Source: a virus | Length of the DNA: 22,927 bases | Direction: 5' to 3' (one strand) | Virus record (IMG/VR): IMGVR_UViG_3300049181_000050 | Location: 1-22,927 of that record | Translations under genes and position numbers: made by a program | The notes under the pieces: generated by a model | What the model was told of the DNA's origin: nothing | What the model saw: only the letters and a program-made list of their open reading frames with translations | Database searches by the model: none | Shown: piece after piece, positions 15,416 to 21,549 of the stretch | Numbering within the stretch: the first letter of the stretch is position 1 | How the letters are laid out: each line of letters starts with the position of its first letter

Positions 15416-17140
15416 TCATAGCAGGATGAACCCCCGCTCTTCATAAACCGACTTGCTGCGCGCGGCGGTCGGACCCAGCTCGAGCATCTGCACCGCGTTG
15501 AGCATCGCGATCAGCGGGTCGATCTTGGCGACCCCCGCGCGCTCCTTGGCGATGTACAGGTTGCTGCCGCGCAGTTCGGCTTTCGCGTTTGAAACACACC
15601 AGGCCATCAGGCGGCTGCCACCGTGGCGCAGCATCCCGTCGACCAGCTTGAATTCGACTGTCTTGATAGTGCCGGTCAGGCCGACACCTTGGCGGACCGA
15701 GGCGATCGAGCCGCCACGCCGTGTCACTTCGTCATAAGTCTCGAAGCCCGCTGCGACGAGCGCATCAACCAGCGTCCCCATGCCCCAGCTATCGAGGCCG
15801 ACCGCGCCCACATCGGGCAACTTCTGGCTGTCGCGCAGCGCAACCGTGCGCGCCGCAACCTGATCGACGATCTCCTGCCCGGTATCCGTGAAGGTCAGGT
15901 CGCCATCAGCGGCGAAGCCCTCCAGCAGACTGGCAATATCCTTGCGGCGATCGAGCACTACGCGCCGGGCAAAGGCATGGCACCAGACCAGCCAAATCCC
16001 CGTCGTCGCTTCGCGCCCGGCAACCGCGAGGCCGAACAAGTCGTCCGCGCCGCCGCCGTCCAGGCCGACCACCAGCACCTCGCATCGCTCGATGAGTGAT
16101 TCCAGCGTCAGCCCCGGCTCGGTCGCATCTTCCCAGTAATCCGCCGCCATCCACCGGTCGCGCCGCAAGCGCAGCCCGATCTCGACGTTCAGATGCTTGG
16201 CGAGGAAGATCTGGACGTCCTCGCCGTCGCCGCGAAGGGCCTTTTGCAGCTCACCGGTCAGGAACTCGACCGAGACCGAGCTGCCCAGGTGCGGGTTGGT
16301 AATGCCGAAATTCTCTGGCTCGAGGTAGGACTCGGCCTCAAGCATGTCCTCGGGCCACTCGTAAAGTACCCCGAGCGTCTCCGGATCCTCGATCACCGCG
16401 TCCCGCACGTCGCGGAAGTAAGCGAGCTTGGACTTGAACACGCCCGCAGGCGGCTCGTCCGAATGCGTCGTCACATAGAGCACGAAGCCCTCGGGCCGCG
16501 ATGCAAGCCCGCCCGTCGCCTCGCGCAGCATCGCTGCCGACTTCGGCTTCTTGCCGAACAGCCACAGCTCCTCGACCAGCACCATGCCGGCCTTCTTGCC
16601 CGAGGCGGTGTCGCTGTCCGCCGCGATGATCTTCAGTTCGGCCCCGGTGGTCCGGTGCCGGATCGTGCGGCGGTTTTCGATAATGTGCAGCAGCGTGGTC
16701 AATTCGGGATCTGCCCGAACCATCCCGCACGCCGGTGCGAAACTGTTGCCCGCAATCTCGATCGTCGGCGCGAGGATCAGCAGCTCGGCGTTATGGCGCC
16801 AGTTGATGATCAGCGCGGTGAGCATGATGCCCGCCGCGATCGTCGACTTCCCGTTCTTCTTGCTGATCAGGAGCATGAACTCCCGGATCAGCCGTCGCCC
16901 CGTCTTGGGATCCTCGGCCCCGAAAATCGCTGCGACCAGGTCGAGCACGCGCTGATCGACCACCTCTCCGAGGGTCGGCCAGCTGTCGTCCTTCTTCCTC
17001 GGCAGGTCGGTGACCTGCAGGCTGCAGAACACACCCAGCGCGTCCTTGGCCTTTTCCGGAAAGAGCGGCGCCACCGGCACCAGCGTCTGCCCGGCCACGA
17101 TCCGCTCGCGCCAGTCAGGGCAAGCGGTCGACCATCTCAC
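15416..17140 (-). CDS. terL: Terminase large subunit (Terminase_1 family)
   Basis: The 574-residue ATPase and nuclease packages DNA into proheads. ATPase: MLLISKKNGKST near residues 89-100 is the Walker A-like motif typical of this family, GMVLVEELWLFG near 185-196 is Walker B with the catalytic acidic pair, and VLYVTTHSDE near 220-229 is the coupling motif. Nuclease: VVGLDGGG (Asp 361), VGLDSWG (Asp 450) and KIDPLIAMLNA (Asp 541) supply the metal-binding acidic residues of the RNase H-like fold. Start: the first codon at 17140 is GTG, 10 nt after the small subunit stop; no better ATG is in frame nearby. The N-terminus WSTACPDWRERIVAGQTLVP matches other family members. Confidence 0.96.
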   Translation of the reverse strand: MRWSTACPDWRERIVAGQTLVPVAPLFPEKAKDALGVFCSLQVTDLPRKKDDSWPTLGEVVDQRVLDLVAAIFGAEDPKTGRRLIREFMLLISKKNGKSTIAAGIMLTALIINWRHNAELLILAPTIEIAGNSFAPACGMVRADPELTTLLHIIENRRTIRHRTTGAELKIIAADSDTASGKKAGMVLVEELWLFGKKPKSAAMLREATGGLASRPEGFVLYVTTHSDEPPAGVFKSKLAYFRDVRDAVIEDPETLGVLYEWPEDMLEAESYLEPENFGITNPHLGSSVSVEFLTGELQKALRGDGEDVQIFLAKHLNVEIGLRLRRDRWMAADYWEDATEPGLTLESLIERCEVLVVGLDGGGADDLFGLAVAGREATTGIWLVWCHAFARRVVLDRRKDIASLLEGFAADGDLTFTDTGQEIVDQVAARTVALRDSQKLPDVGAVGLDSWGMGTLVDALVAAGFETYDEVTRRGGSIASVRQGVGLTGTIKTVEFKLVDGMLRHGGSRLMAWCVSNAKAELRGSNLYIAKERAGVAKIDPLIAMLNAVQMLELGPTAARSKSVYEERGFILL

Positions 17141-17150
17141 GGCAGCATAC

Positions 17151-17633
17151 TCACTGCATCAGCAGCGAAGGGGCCTGCCGTGGCTCGAAAATTCCAGTGA
17201 CGCTGCCGGCGGCTTCGCGCTGCTGCTCCTTCTTGCCCTTCGGCACCGGCTTGTCGGACTGGCGGCGGTCCTTCACCACTGCCGCGGCGAACCGCGCAGC
17301 GCGGGCATCATCGCAGCGATCGAGCAGGGCCTTCGTCGCGGCCGTGCTGCCGTTCGCCGACTGGTCAAACAGCTTGGCCAGCTGGTCGGCTTCGAGCCGA
17401 TCGAGCAAGGCCTGCCGCTGCTGGACCTCTGAAAAATAATGCTTCCGCAGGGTCGGCTGCGTCACGCCGATCGCAGCAGCCACTGCCTCGACGCTGCGCC
17501 CGATGGCGAACAACATGCTGACGCGCTTGGCAATTTCGGGCGTGCGAGCATGCTCGGGCCGCCCGCGCTTGGCCTCACGGATTAGGACAGGGCAGCCGAA
17601 CAGGTCGACCCCCGCTGAAAATTCCTGACCCAT
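17151..17633 (-). CDS. Terminase small subunit-like DNA-binding protein
   Basis: The 160-residue product starts at ATG 17633, with GGAG 9 nt upstream; the ORF is open further upstream, but that part is intergenic DNA in frame. Residues about 28-68 form a helix-turn-helix: RTPEIAKRVSMLFAIGRSVEAVAAAIGVTQPTLRKHYFSEV, where the second helix QPTLRKHY is the probable recognition helix. A charged coiled-coil and a Lys/Arg-rich linker follow (QSDKPVPKGKKEQQREAAGS). The gene lies 10 nt before the large subunit, and small terminase subunits commonly have this HTH-then-oligomerisation order. It should recognise the packaging site (cos or pac) and hand DNA to TerL. The HTH is clear, the terminase role rests on context. 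Confidence 0.82.
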   Translation of the reverse strand: MGQEFSAGVDLFGCPVLIREAKRGRPEHARTPEIAKRVSMLFAIGRSVEAVAAAIGVTQPTLRKHYFSEVQQRQALLDRLEADQLAKLFDQSANGSTAATKALLDRCDDARAARFAAAVVKDRRQSDKPVPKGKKEQQREAAGSVTGIFEPRQAPSLLMQ

Positions 17634-17710
17634 CGAAAAAATCTCCAAATGAGTAGGGCGGTGGTCTAGGCGGCAACGGCCTCGCACACTTTTGACCACC
17701 CCCCCTCCGG
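17634..17710. other. 77-bp gap between HNH and small terminase genes with a 7-bp inverted repeat
   Basis: The gap between the HNH stop and the terminase ATG contains inverted arms GGTGGTC (17660-17666) and GACCACC (17694-17700), with a nested AGGC/GCCT pair (17668-17671 and 17679-17682). A run of seven C (17699-17705 on the plus strand, G-run on the coding strand) flanks the outer arm. The proximal part supplies the GGAG ribosome-binding site of the terminase gene. Cos sites often lie just upstream of small terminase genes, so this is a candidate. It could equally be a simple mRNA structure. Confidence 0.4.
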
Positions 17711-18043
17711 CTAGCGCCTCACACCCCCTGAAACCCGAGCGAGCTTCTCCCGCGCCGTCTTCGCACTGTGACACCCGGCGCAGTACCACTTCGCCCCGTC
17801 ATGCCGGGGGAAGTCCGGCCCGCCATCTCTGCGCTCCACCACATGGTCGAGCGTCAGCTTGTGCCGAGACCCGCAGACCACGCACCAGACGCCGCCCTGC
17901 TCCCTTGCCGTCCGCTCGCGGTGCGCCTTGCGATAGGCCCGCCACTCGGCCGACTGGTAGAAGCTCTCCGCCTTCTTCGGCAGCGCCGCCACCCGAACAG
18001 GCACGCGGCCAATCCGGCCAGGCAATCGCTTGATCACCGTCAC
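17711..18043 (-). CDS. HNH homing-type endonuclease, packaging-associated
   Basis: The 110-residue product (from GTG 18043) carries a zinc-finger-like HNH nuclease core: WCVVCGSRHKLTLDHVVERRDGG then WYCAGCHSAKTA, giving the Cys pairs CxxC (twice) and the catalytic His in LDHVV. Phage HNH proteins next to terminase genes are widely found and stimulate terminase cutting of cos DNA. Start: the ORF is open up to TTG 18163, but codon third positions in 18044-18163 are poor in G/C compared with the rest, and GTG 18043 overlaps the stop of the preceding small ORF as GTGA, the pattern used elsewhere in this operon. The true start could still be 18037 or 18163. Confidence 0.8.
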   Translation of the reverse strand: MTVIKRLPGRIGRVPVRVAALPKKAESFYQSAEWRAYRKAHRERTAREQGGVWCVVCGSRHKLTLDHVVERRDGGPDFPRHDGAKWYCAGCHSAKTAREKLARVSGGVRR

Positions 18044-18258
18044 CGGATTGGTCCGCGCAAGTTCTTTGAGATAGGACGCTCGCTGCGCATCAGGACCGCC
18101 ACCAGGGAACGGGGGGTTTCGCGGAGACGGTCCTGAGCGCCGAGCCCGATCGCAAGCGACCAAGCTATCCCCCAGATACCCCCCGCAGACGGTGGAGCGA
18201 AACCACGATATTTAGGGTGGAGAGATAATCCACCGTTGACAGGCTGATAAACGGCCAT
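18040..18258 (-). CDS. Small hypothetical protein, 72 residues
   Basis: The ORF starts at ATG 18258 with AAGGG 8 nt upstream and ends in TGA, which overlaps GTG 18043 of the HNH gene as GTGA. The first half (VNGGLSLHPKYRGFAPPSAG) is encoded by the repeat-rich DNA described separately, and its codons look unusual; the second half (IAWSLAIGLGAQDRLRETPRS) has third positions rich in G/C. I do not recognise a family. Support comes from start and stop architecture only. It may be a real linker gene or a chance ORF over a regulatory region. Confidence 0.35.
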   Translation of the reverse strand: MAVYQPVNGGLSLHPKYRGFAPPSAGGIWGIAWSLAIGLGAQDRLRETPRSLVAVLMRSERPISKNLRGPIR

Positions 18259-18283
18259 CCTCTGCGCCCTTCAACGGTGGAGC
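18189..18283. repeat. Cluster of GGTGGA-type direct and inverted repeats
   Basis: ACGGTGGAGC occurs at 18189-18198 and again at 18274-18283. TCCACCGTTGA (18229-18239) is an exact 11-bp inverted match of TCAACGGTGGA (18271-18281). GGTGGA (18216-18221) and TCCACC (18229-18234) form a second hairpin with a 7-nt loop. The cluster overlaps the end of the DUF6362-like gene and the start of the small ORF. Possible roles: operator, packaging site or recognition sites for the HTH protein. Confidence 0.6.
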
Positions 18284-18882
18284 AGATCGACAAAAGCCGA
18301 CCCGTCACGCGCCAGCAGCGACCGATAATGCCGCACCGGCACCCGGTTAACCCCGCAGACCAGCTTGGCCAGCGCCTCACGATAGCGCCGGGCAAGCCGC
18401 TGGCGGCTGTGCGGATAGTCGACCCGCCGCTTGATCCGCACCCAGTCCATCGGCTCGCCCCGCCATAGATGGAAACTCGCCTCCCAGATGATCTCGCAGT
18501 CAAGCGGATCGGCCAGCAGCTCCAGCCACCCGCGCAGCACATCGAGGCGCGTCACCTCGACCGAACGCAGCGGTGTGCGCGGGCGCAGGCTATCGATCTT
18601 GCGCACCTGCAGCTCCTTGCCCGCCGCATTGGTGATCAGCGTCTCCGAATACTCGGCGCGCCCGGCAGCCACATCCTCGCCCACCGCCTGCGCCAGATGC
18701 CACGGCCCGTCCTTCGCCCAGGGCGAGGTGGCCAGCGACCGACCACCCGAAGGCGCCCGCCACTCCAGATCACGCAGCTCGGCCAGAGCCTCTTCCATCG
18801 CCGCCAGCGTCAATGGAGCAGCGCCCGCCAAAGTGGAGCCACCTGCCAAACCCGTTGCAATCCTGAAAACGCCAGCGTTCAT
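18271..18882 (-). CDS. DUF6362-like phage protein (hypothetical)
   Basis: The 203-residue product has the layout I associate with DUF6362 in alphaproteobacterial phages: an N-terminal helix with MEEALAELRDLEWRAPSG, a conserved LRSVEVTRLDVLRGWLELLADPLDCEIIWEASF stretch in the middle, and a C-terminal helix-turn-helix-like part (DWVRIKRRVDYPHSRQRLARRYREALAKL) ending in a Tyr/Arg-rich tail. The last part resembles homeodomain-like DNA-binding helices. Function is unknown; proximity to terminase suggests a link to replication-packaging transition. ATG 18882 is preceded by GAAGGG 9 nt upstream. The Ser/Thr-rich first 20 residues vary and could be dispensable. Confidence 0.7.
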   Translation of the reverse strand: MNAGVFRIATGLAGGSTLAGAAPLTLAAMEEALAELRDLEWRAPSGGRSLATSPWAKDGPWHLAQAVGEDVAAGRAEYSETLITNAAGKELQVRKIDSLRPRTPLRSVEVTRLDVLRGWLELLADPLDCEIIWEASFHLWRGEPMDWVRIKRRVDYPHSRQRLARRYREALAKLVCGVNRVPVRHYRSLLARDGSAFVDLLHR

Positions 18883-18888
18883 AATGCT

Positions 18889-19065
18889 TTACCCTTCATT
18901 CTTCTTCTTCAAATGGAAGAAATGGAGGAATGGAGCATAATACAGCACCACCCCTGCGCGCCCGCGCCCGCACATACGAAGGGGGCTGCAAGTTTGCCTC
19001 CATTCCTCCAGACGCGCAGAAATCCGCCAAAAACCGGCTCCAAATGCGCTGTCAGGATGCTCCAT
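18889..19065 (-). CDS. Possible small gene, 58 residues
   Basis: Starting at ATG 19065 (GGAGG 4 nt upstream), this frame encodes MEHPDSAFGAGFWRISAR, then LEEWRQTCSPLR, a short hydrophobic stretch (GVVLYYAPFLHFFHL) and a KKKNEG end, with the stop 6 nt before the next ATG at 18882. It uses the ribosome-binding site inside the repeat dyad at 19059-19087. A competing frame (19109 to 18909, GTG overlapping the helicase stop as GTGA) covers the same DNA. No family is recognised. The strong Shine-Dalgarno sequence and tiling without gap argue for it; the repeat structure and odd composition argue against. Confidence 0.35.
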   Translation of the reverse strand: MEHPDSAFGAGFWRISARLEEWRQTCSPLRMCGRGRAGVVLYYAPFLHFFHLKKKNEG

Positions 19066-19087
19066 TTCGCCTCCAATGGAGCGAAAC
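19059..19087. promoter_or_regulatory. Operator-like dyad between helicase and DUF6362 genes
   Basis: Two nested inverted repeats share this site. GCTCCATT (19059-19066) pairs with AATGGAGC (19075-19082), an 8-bp stem with 8-nt loop. TTTCG (19065-19069) and CTCCA (19071-19075) pair with TGGAG (19077-19081) and CGAAA (19082-19086), leaving only C19070 and A19076 unpaired. TGGAGCGAAAC (19077-19087) recurs exactly at 18193-18203. The size and symmetry fit a dimeric repressor or DNA-binding protein site. No clear promoter pair was found next to it. Confidence 0.5.
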
Positions 19088-19105
19088 GGGCGATTAAACC
19101 GCGCC

Positions 19106-20920
19106 TCACGGCCACGAATCCCAGTCATCAAGCGGCGCGGCAGCGGGCCCACCTTCGACATCATCCGGTTCGTCAGCAGCCGTCCAGCGGCCATCCTTGA
19201 TGTCCTGCAGGTCAACGGTGGGCCGCACGCCGATCCACCACGATCCGTTCGAATGCTTCTCCTTGAAGCGCTTGGCCGACATCTCCTTCGAGAATGCCCG
19301 CTCGGCCATCTCGTAACCGCCGGTCTGATGGCACCACGCCTGATACAGCTCGAACAGATCGCCCTTGCGCACCCGCATCGGCCGGGCGCGGCTATCCTCG
19401 CCCAGCTCGCAGGTCTGGCGCAGGAACCGCCCAATGGTGTCGCTGTCGTCACGATATTCGGACGTCGCAAGGCGCACATCCTCGGGCTCAATCAGCCCGT
19501 GCTTCTTCCAGTCCAGCAGCCCGCGCATCAGCCAGGCGAAGATGCCATCGCGCTCGGCGAGCAGCTTGTCCTTCAACCCCTTGTCGCGCTGGCTGGCCGG
19601 GATATCGGCCTCCCACGGCACCAGCTGCATCCGTCGCCAGATGCCGTCGCTGGTGTCCTTGATCACCGGCTTGTTGTTGCCCGAGATCGTAATCTTGAAC
19701 TCGGGGAAGAACGTGAAGAAGCTCTTGTTCAGATGCCGCGCATCGACAGGATCCTCGCCGGTCAGCTCCTTGACGAGGCCCTCATCCAGCACCGCACCCT
19801 TGGAAGGCTCGGACACGCGCAGGAACCGCACACCGGGCAGCTTGGCGATGGCAGGGGTGGCCTGATCGCCCGACTTCTTGCCCTGGTCGAGCAGCGACTG
19901 GATCTTGATCGTCCCGGCATAGTCGCCCGCGATCCGCGCGATCGTCTCCACCCAGGTGCCCTTGCCGTTGGAGCCCCCGCCATAGAAGAAGGCGAGCTTC
20001 TGTTCGCCGGTGTTGCCCGTGAGGCTCAGCCCGCCCCACTGAGCGAGAAAGCGCCGCATCTCGGGCTTCGGTTGCACCACGGCAAGGAAAGCGTCATGCG
20101 TGGGCGAGACGGCCTTCGGGCGATATTCGACATCGGCGAGCTTCGTGATGAAGTCGTCGCGGTTGTGCTGGTCAAGCCGCAAGGCCCAGACCATGTGCCA
20201 CTCCGATTTGCCCGCCGCGACCTCCTCGGCAGGCCGTTTCCGCCGCGCGTGCTCCAAGCGGAGCGTGCCGTTCAGGACGTTGATCGCCATCCGCTCGCGG
20301 TCGAAATCCTGCACCTGCGCAACCAGCGGCCCCATGCTCTTGGCCAGCGCGCCCGCCGCCGCGATCTTGCCCGCCGCCTCGGACGTGCGCGCCCACTCGG
20401 CCAGCTTGTCGGAATACATGACCGCGCGGTTCTGCTTGCGATCGACCTCCCAGTCCATCTTCCCCGCCTGCTCGCGCTCCCACGCCTCGAGCGCTTCGCT
20501 GGCCAGATAGGGCGGGGCGGGCTGCCTTTCGCCGCTGGCCCGCACCAGCGCGGCCTCGTTCTTGATCGCGCGCATCGTGGCAAAAATCGCCTGCATCACC
20601 TCGGGGGGCAGGGCACGCGGCTCCTCGCCCAGCAGCAGCCAACGCCGCCCGTCCCAGCGGAACCAGCCCAGCTCTGCGCAGAACCGGAAGTCCTGCCCGT
20701 AACGGTGCACGAAGCGCTCGGCATTGCCGAGGTCGGTCATGGGAAAGCGCGCGCAGGCCCGGTCGAGAGCGTCATCAGCAAGAGGGCGCAAAGCAACCAC
20801 CTTCTGTCCCCGCCCGCCCGATGGGTCAGCAGCGCCGCCCGTTCCGTTCGGAGCTTGGGAGGAACCACCTCCACCGGCGGGGTCGGGGGCCACGCCTGCG
20901 GCCGCTAGATCGTCGCTCAT
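19106..20920 (-). CDS. D5/P4-type SF3 replicative helicase
   Basis: The 604-residue product starts at ATG 20920, which overlaps the methyltransferase stop as ATGA; an earlier in-frame Met at 21025 would read through the methyltransferase gene. The first 40 residues are a Gly/Pro-rich linker. Residues 60-280 fit the D5 N-terminal region (FVHRYGQDFRFCAELGWFRWDGRRW). The SF3 ATPase follows: FFYGGGSNGKGTW (Walker A, about 311-323), RVSEPSKGAVLDEGLVKELTGED (Walker B region), ITISGNNKPVI (sensor Asn) and DGIWRRMQLVPW with the Arg finger. No AEP or Toprim primase motif is visible here, although P4-family proteins often carry one. The primase activity may therefore come from the separate DnaG-like protein two genes upstream. 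It should unwind DNA at the phage fork. Confidence 0.92.
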   Translation of the reverse strand: MSDDLAAAGVAPDPAGGGGSSQAPNGTGGAADPSGGRGQKVVALRPLADDALDRACARFPMTDLGNAERFVHRYGQDFRFCAELGWFRWDGRRWLLLGEEPRALPPEVMQAIFATMRAIKNEAALVRASGERQPAPPYLASEALEAWEREQAGKMDWEVDRKQNRAVMYSDKLAEWARTSEAAGKIAAAGALAKSMGPLVAQVQDFDRERMAINVLNGTLRLEHARRKRPAEEVAAGKSEWHMVWALRLDQHNRDDFITKLADVEYRPKAVSPTHDAFLAVVQPKPEMRRFLAQWGGLSLTGNTGEQKLAFFYGGGSNGKGTWVETIARIAGDYAGTIKIQSLLDQGKKSGDQATPAIAKLPGVRFLRVSEPSKGAVLDEGLVKELTGEDPVDARHLNKSFFTFFPEFKITISGNNKPVIKDTSDGIWRRMQLVPWEADIPASQRDKGLKDKLLAERDGIFAWLMRGLLDWKKHGLIEPEDVRLATSEYRDDSDTIGRFLRQTCELGEDSRARPMRVRKGDLFELYQAWCHQTGGYEMAERAFSKEMSAKRFKEKHSNGSWWIGVRPTVDLQDIKDGRWTAADEPDDVEGGPAAAPLDDWDSWP

Positions 20921-21549
20921 GCACCCACCTCGTAATCCGAGGCGCGCTCGAGCCGCTTGCGGCAGGGCGGCAGCCATTCGAAGAACGTGTCGCCATCGCC
21001 GCCCATCATCCAGACAAGCCAGCAATAGGCCGTCGCAGTCGAGCCTTCGGGCGCGAGGCGGCCCTTGTGCATCACGACGCGCTCGGTGAACTGCAGGACG
21101 TGCGAGGGCGGGCTTTTGCTGAACAGCCGCTCGTAGCGCCCAACGGACTCGAGGAAGGCGCTGCGAACGATCACGGCAAAGCCGAATTCGCTGCTCGCGG
21201 CCATGCGCTCGATGAATTGCTCGGCAAGGCGGAAGGGCGGGTTAGTGATCGTCCAGTGGACGAACTCCGGCTCTGACCCGAACAGGTAGTCCTGCACCGC
21301 GAAGCCTGCGCCATAATCATGAACGTCTGCCGCCTCAACGCGGCGAAAGTATTCGCGCAACGGAGCGACCATGTGGCCCCTGTTGGCTGCAGGTTCGCGG
21401 CAGTTGAAGTCCTCGATTCCCTCACCCTTCCTGATCAGCCACTCACACAGCGCGCGCGTCGCCCAGGGCGGGGTCGGGAAGTCGTCGAGGCTGTCATGCG
21501 GCTCGCTGCGCTGTTGCATCACGGCCGAAGACCGATTCTGTCCGTTCAT
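20917..21549 (-). CDS. Small DNA adenine methyltransferase-like protein
   Basis: The 210-residue product resembles phage N6-adenine methyltransferases without a target domain. DFPTPPWATRALCEWL is the typical opening, CREPAANRGHM (residues 50-60) takes the place of the SAM-binding motif I, and TITNPPFRLAEQFIERM gives the catalytic NPPF at 103-106. The motif I glycine pattern is altered (AANRGH rather than ACGxGx), seen also in some phage homologues as far as I recall. The gene is coupled at both ends by ATGA overlaps (21546-21549 and 20917-20920). With no restriction partner nearby it is probably an orphan enzyme that protects phage DNA or marks replicated DNA; the target is unknown. Confidence 0.82.
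   Translation of the reverse strand: MNGQNRSSAVMQQRSEPHDSLDDFPTPPWATRALCEWLIRKGEGIEDFNCREPAANRGHMVAPLREYFRRVEAADVHDYGAGFAVQDYLFGSEPEFVHWTITNPPFRLAEQFIERMAASSEFGFAVIVRSAFLESVGRYERLFSKSPPSHVLQFTERVVMHKGRLAPEGSTATAYCWLVWMMGGDGDTFFEWLPPCRKRLERASDYEVGA

Noticed and set aside
17634-17700. Intrinsic terminator upstream of the small terminase gene
   Set aside because: There is an inverted repeat and a T-run on the coding strand, but they are about 20 nt apart and the T-run sits next to the terminase ATG, so it does not form a terminator.
18044-18163. Upstream extension of the HNH gene to TTG 18163
   Set aside because: Third codon positions drop in G/C here and GTG 18043 gives a GTGA overlap; kept only as an alternative start. 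A GGGGGA before the TTG keeps it from being excluded.
19076-20908. Plus-strand 610-codon ORF opposite the SF3 helicase
   Set aside because: Arg/His/Leu-rich shadow translation of a gene with clear Walker and sensor motifs.
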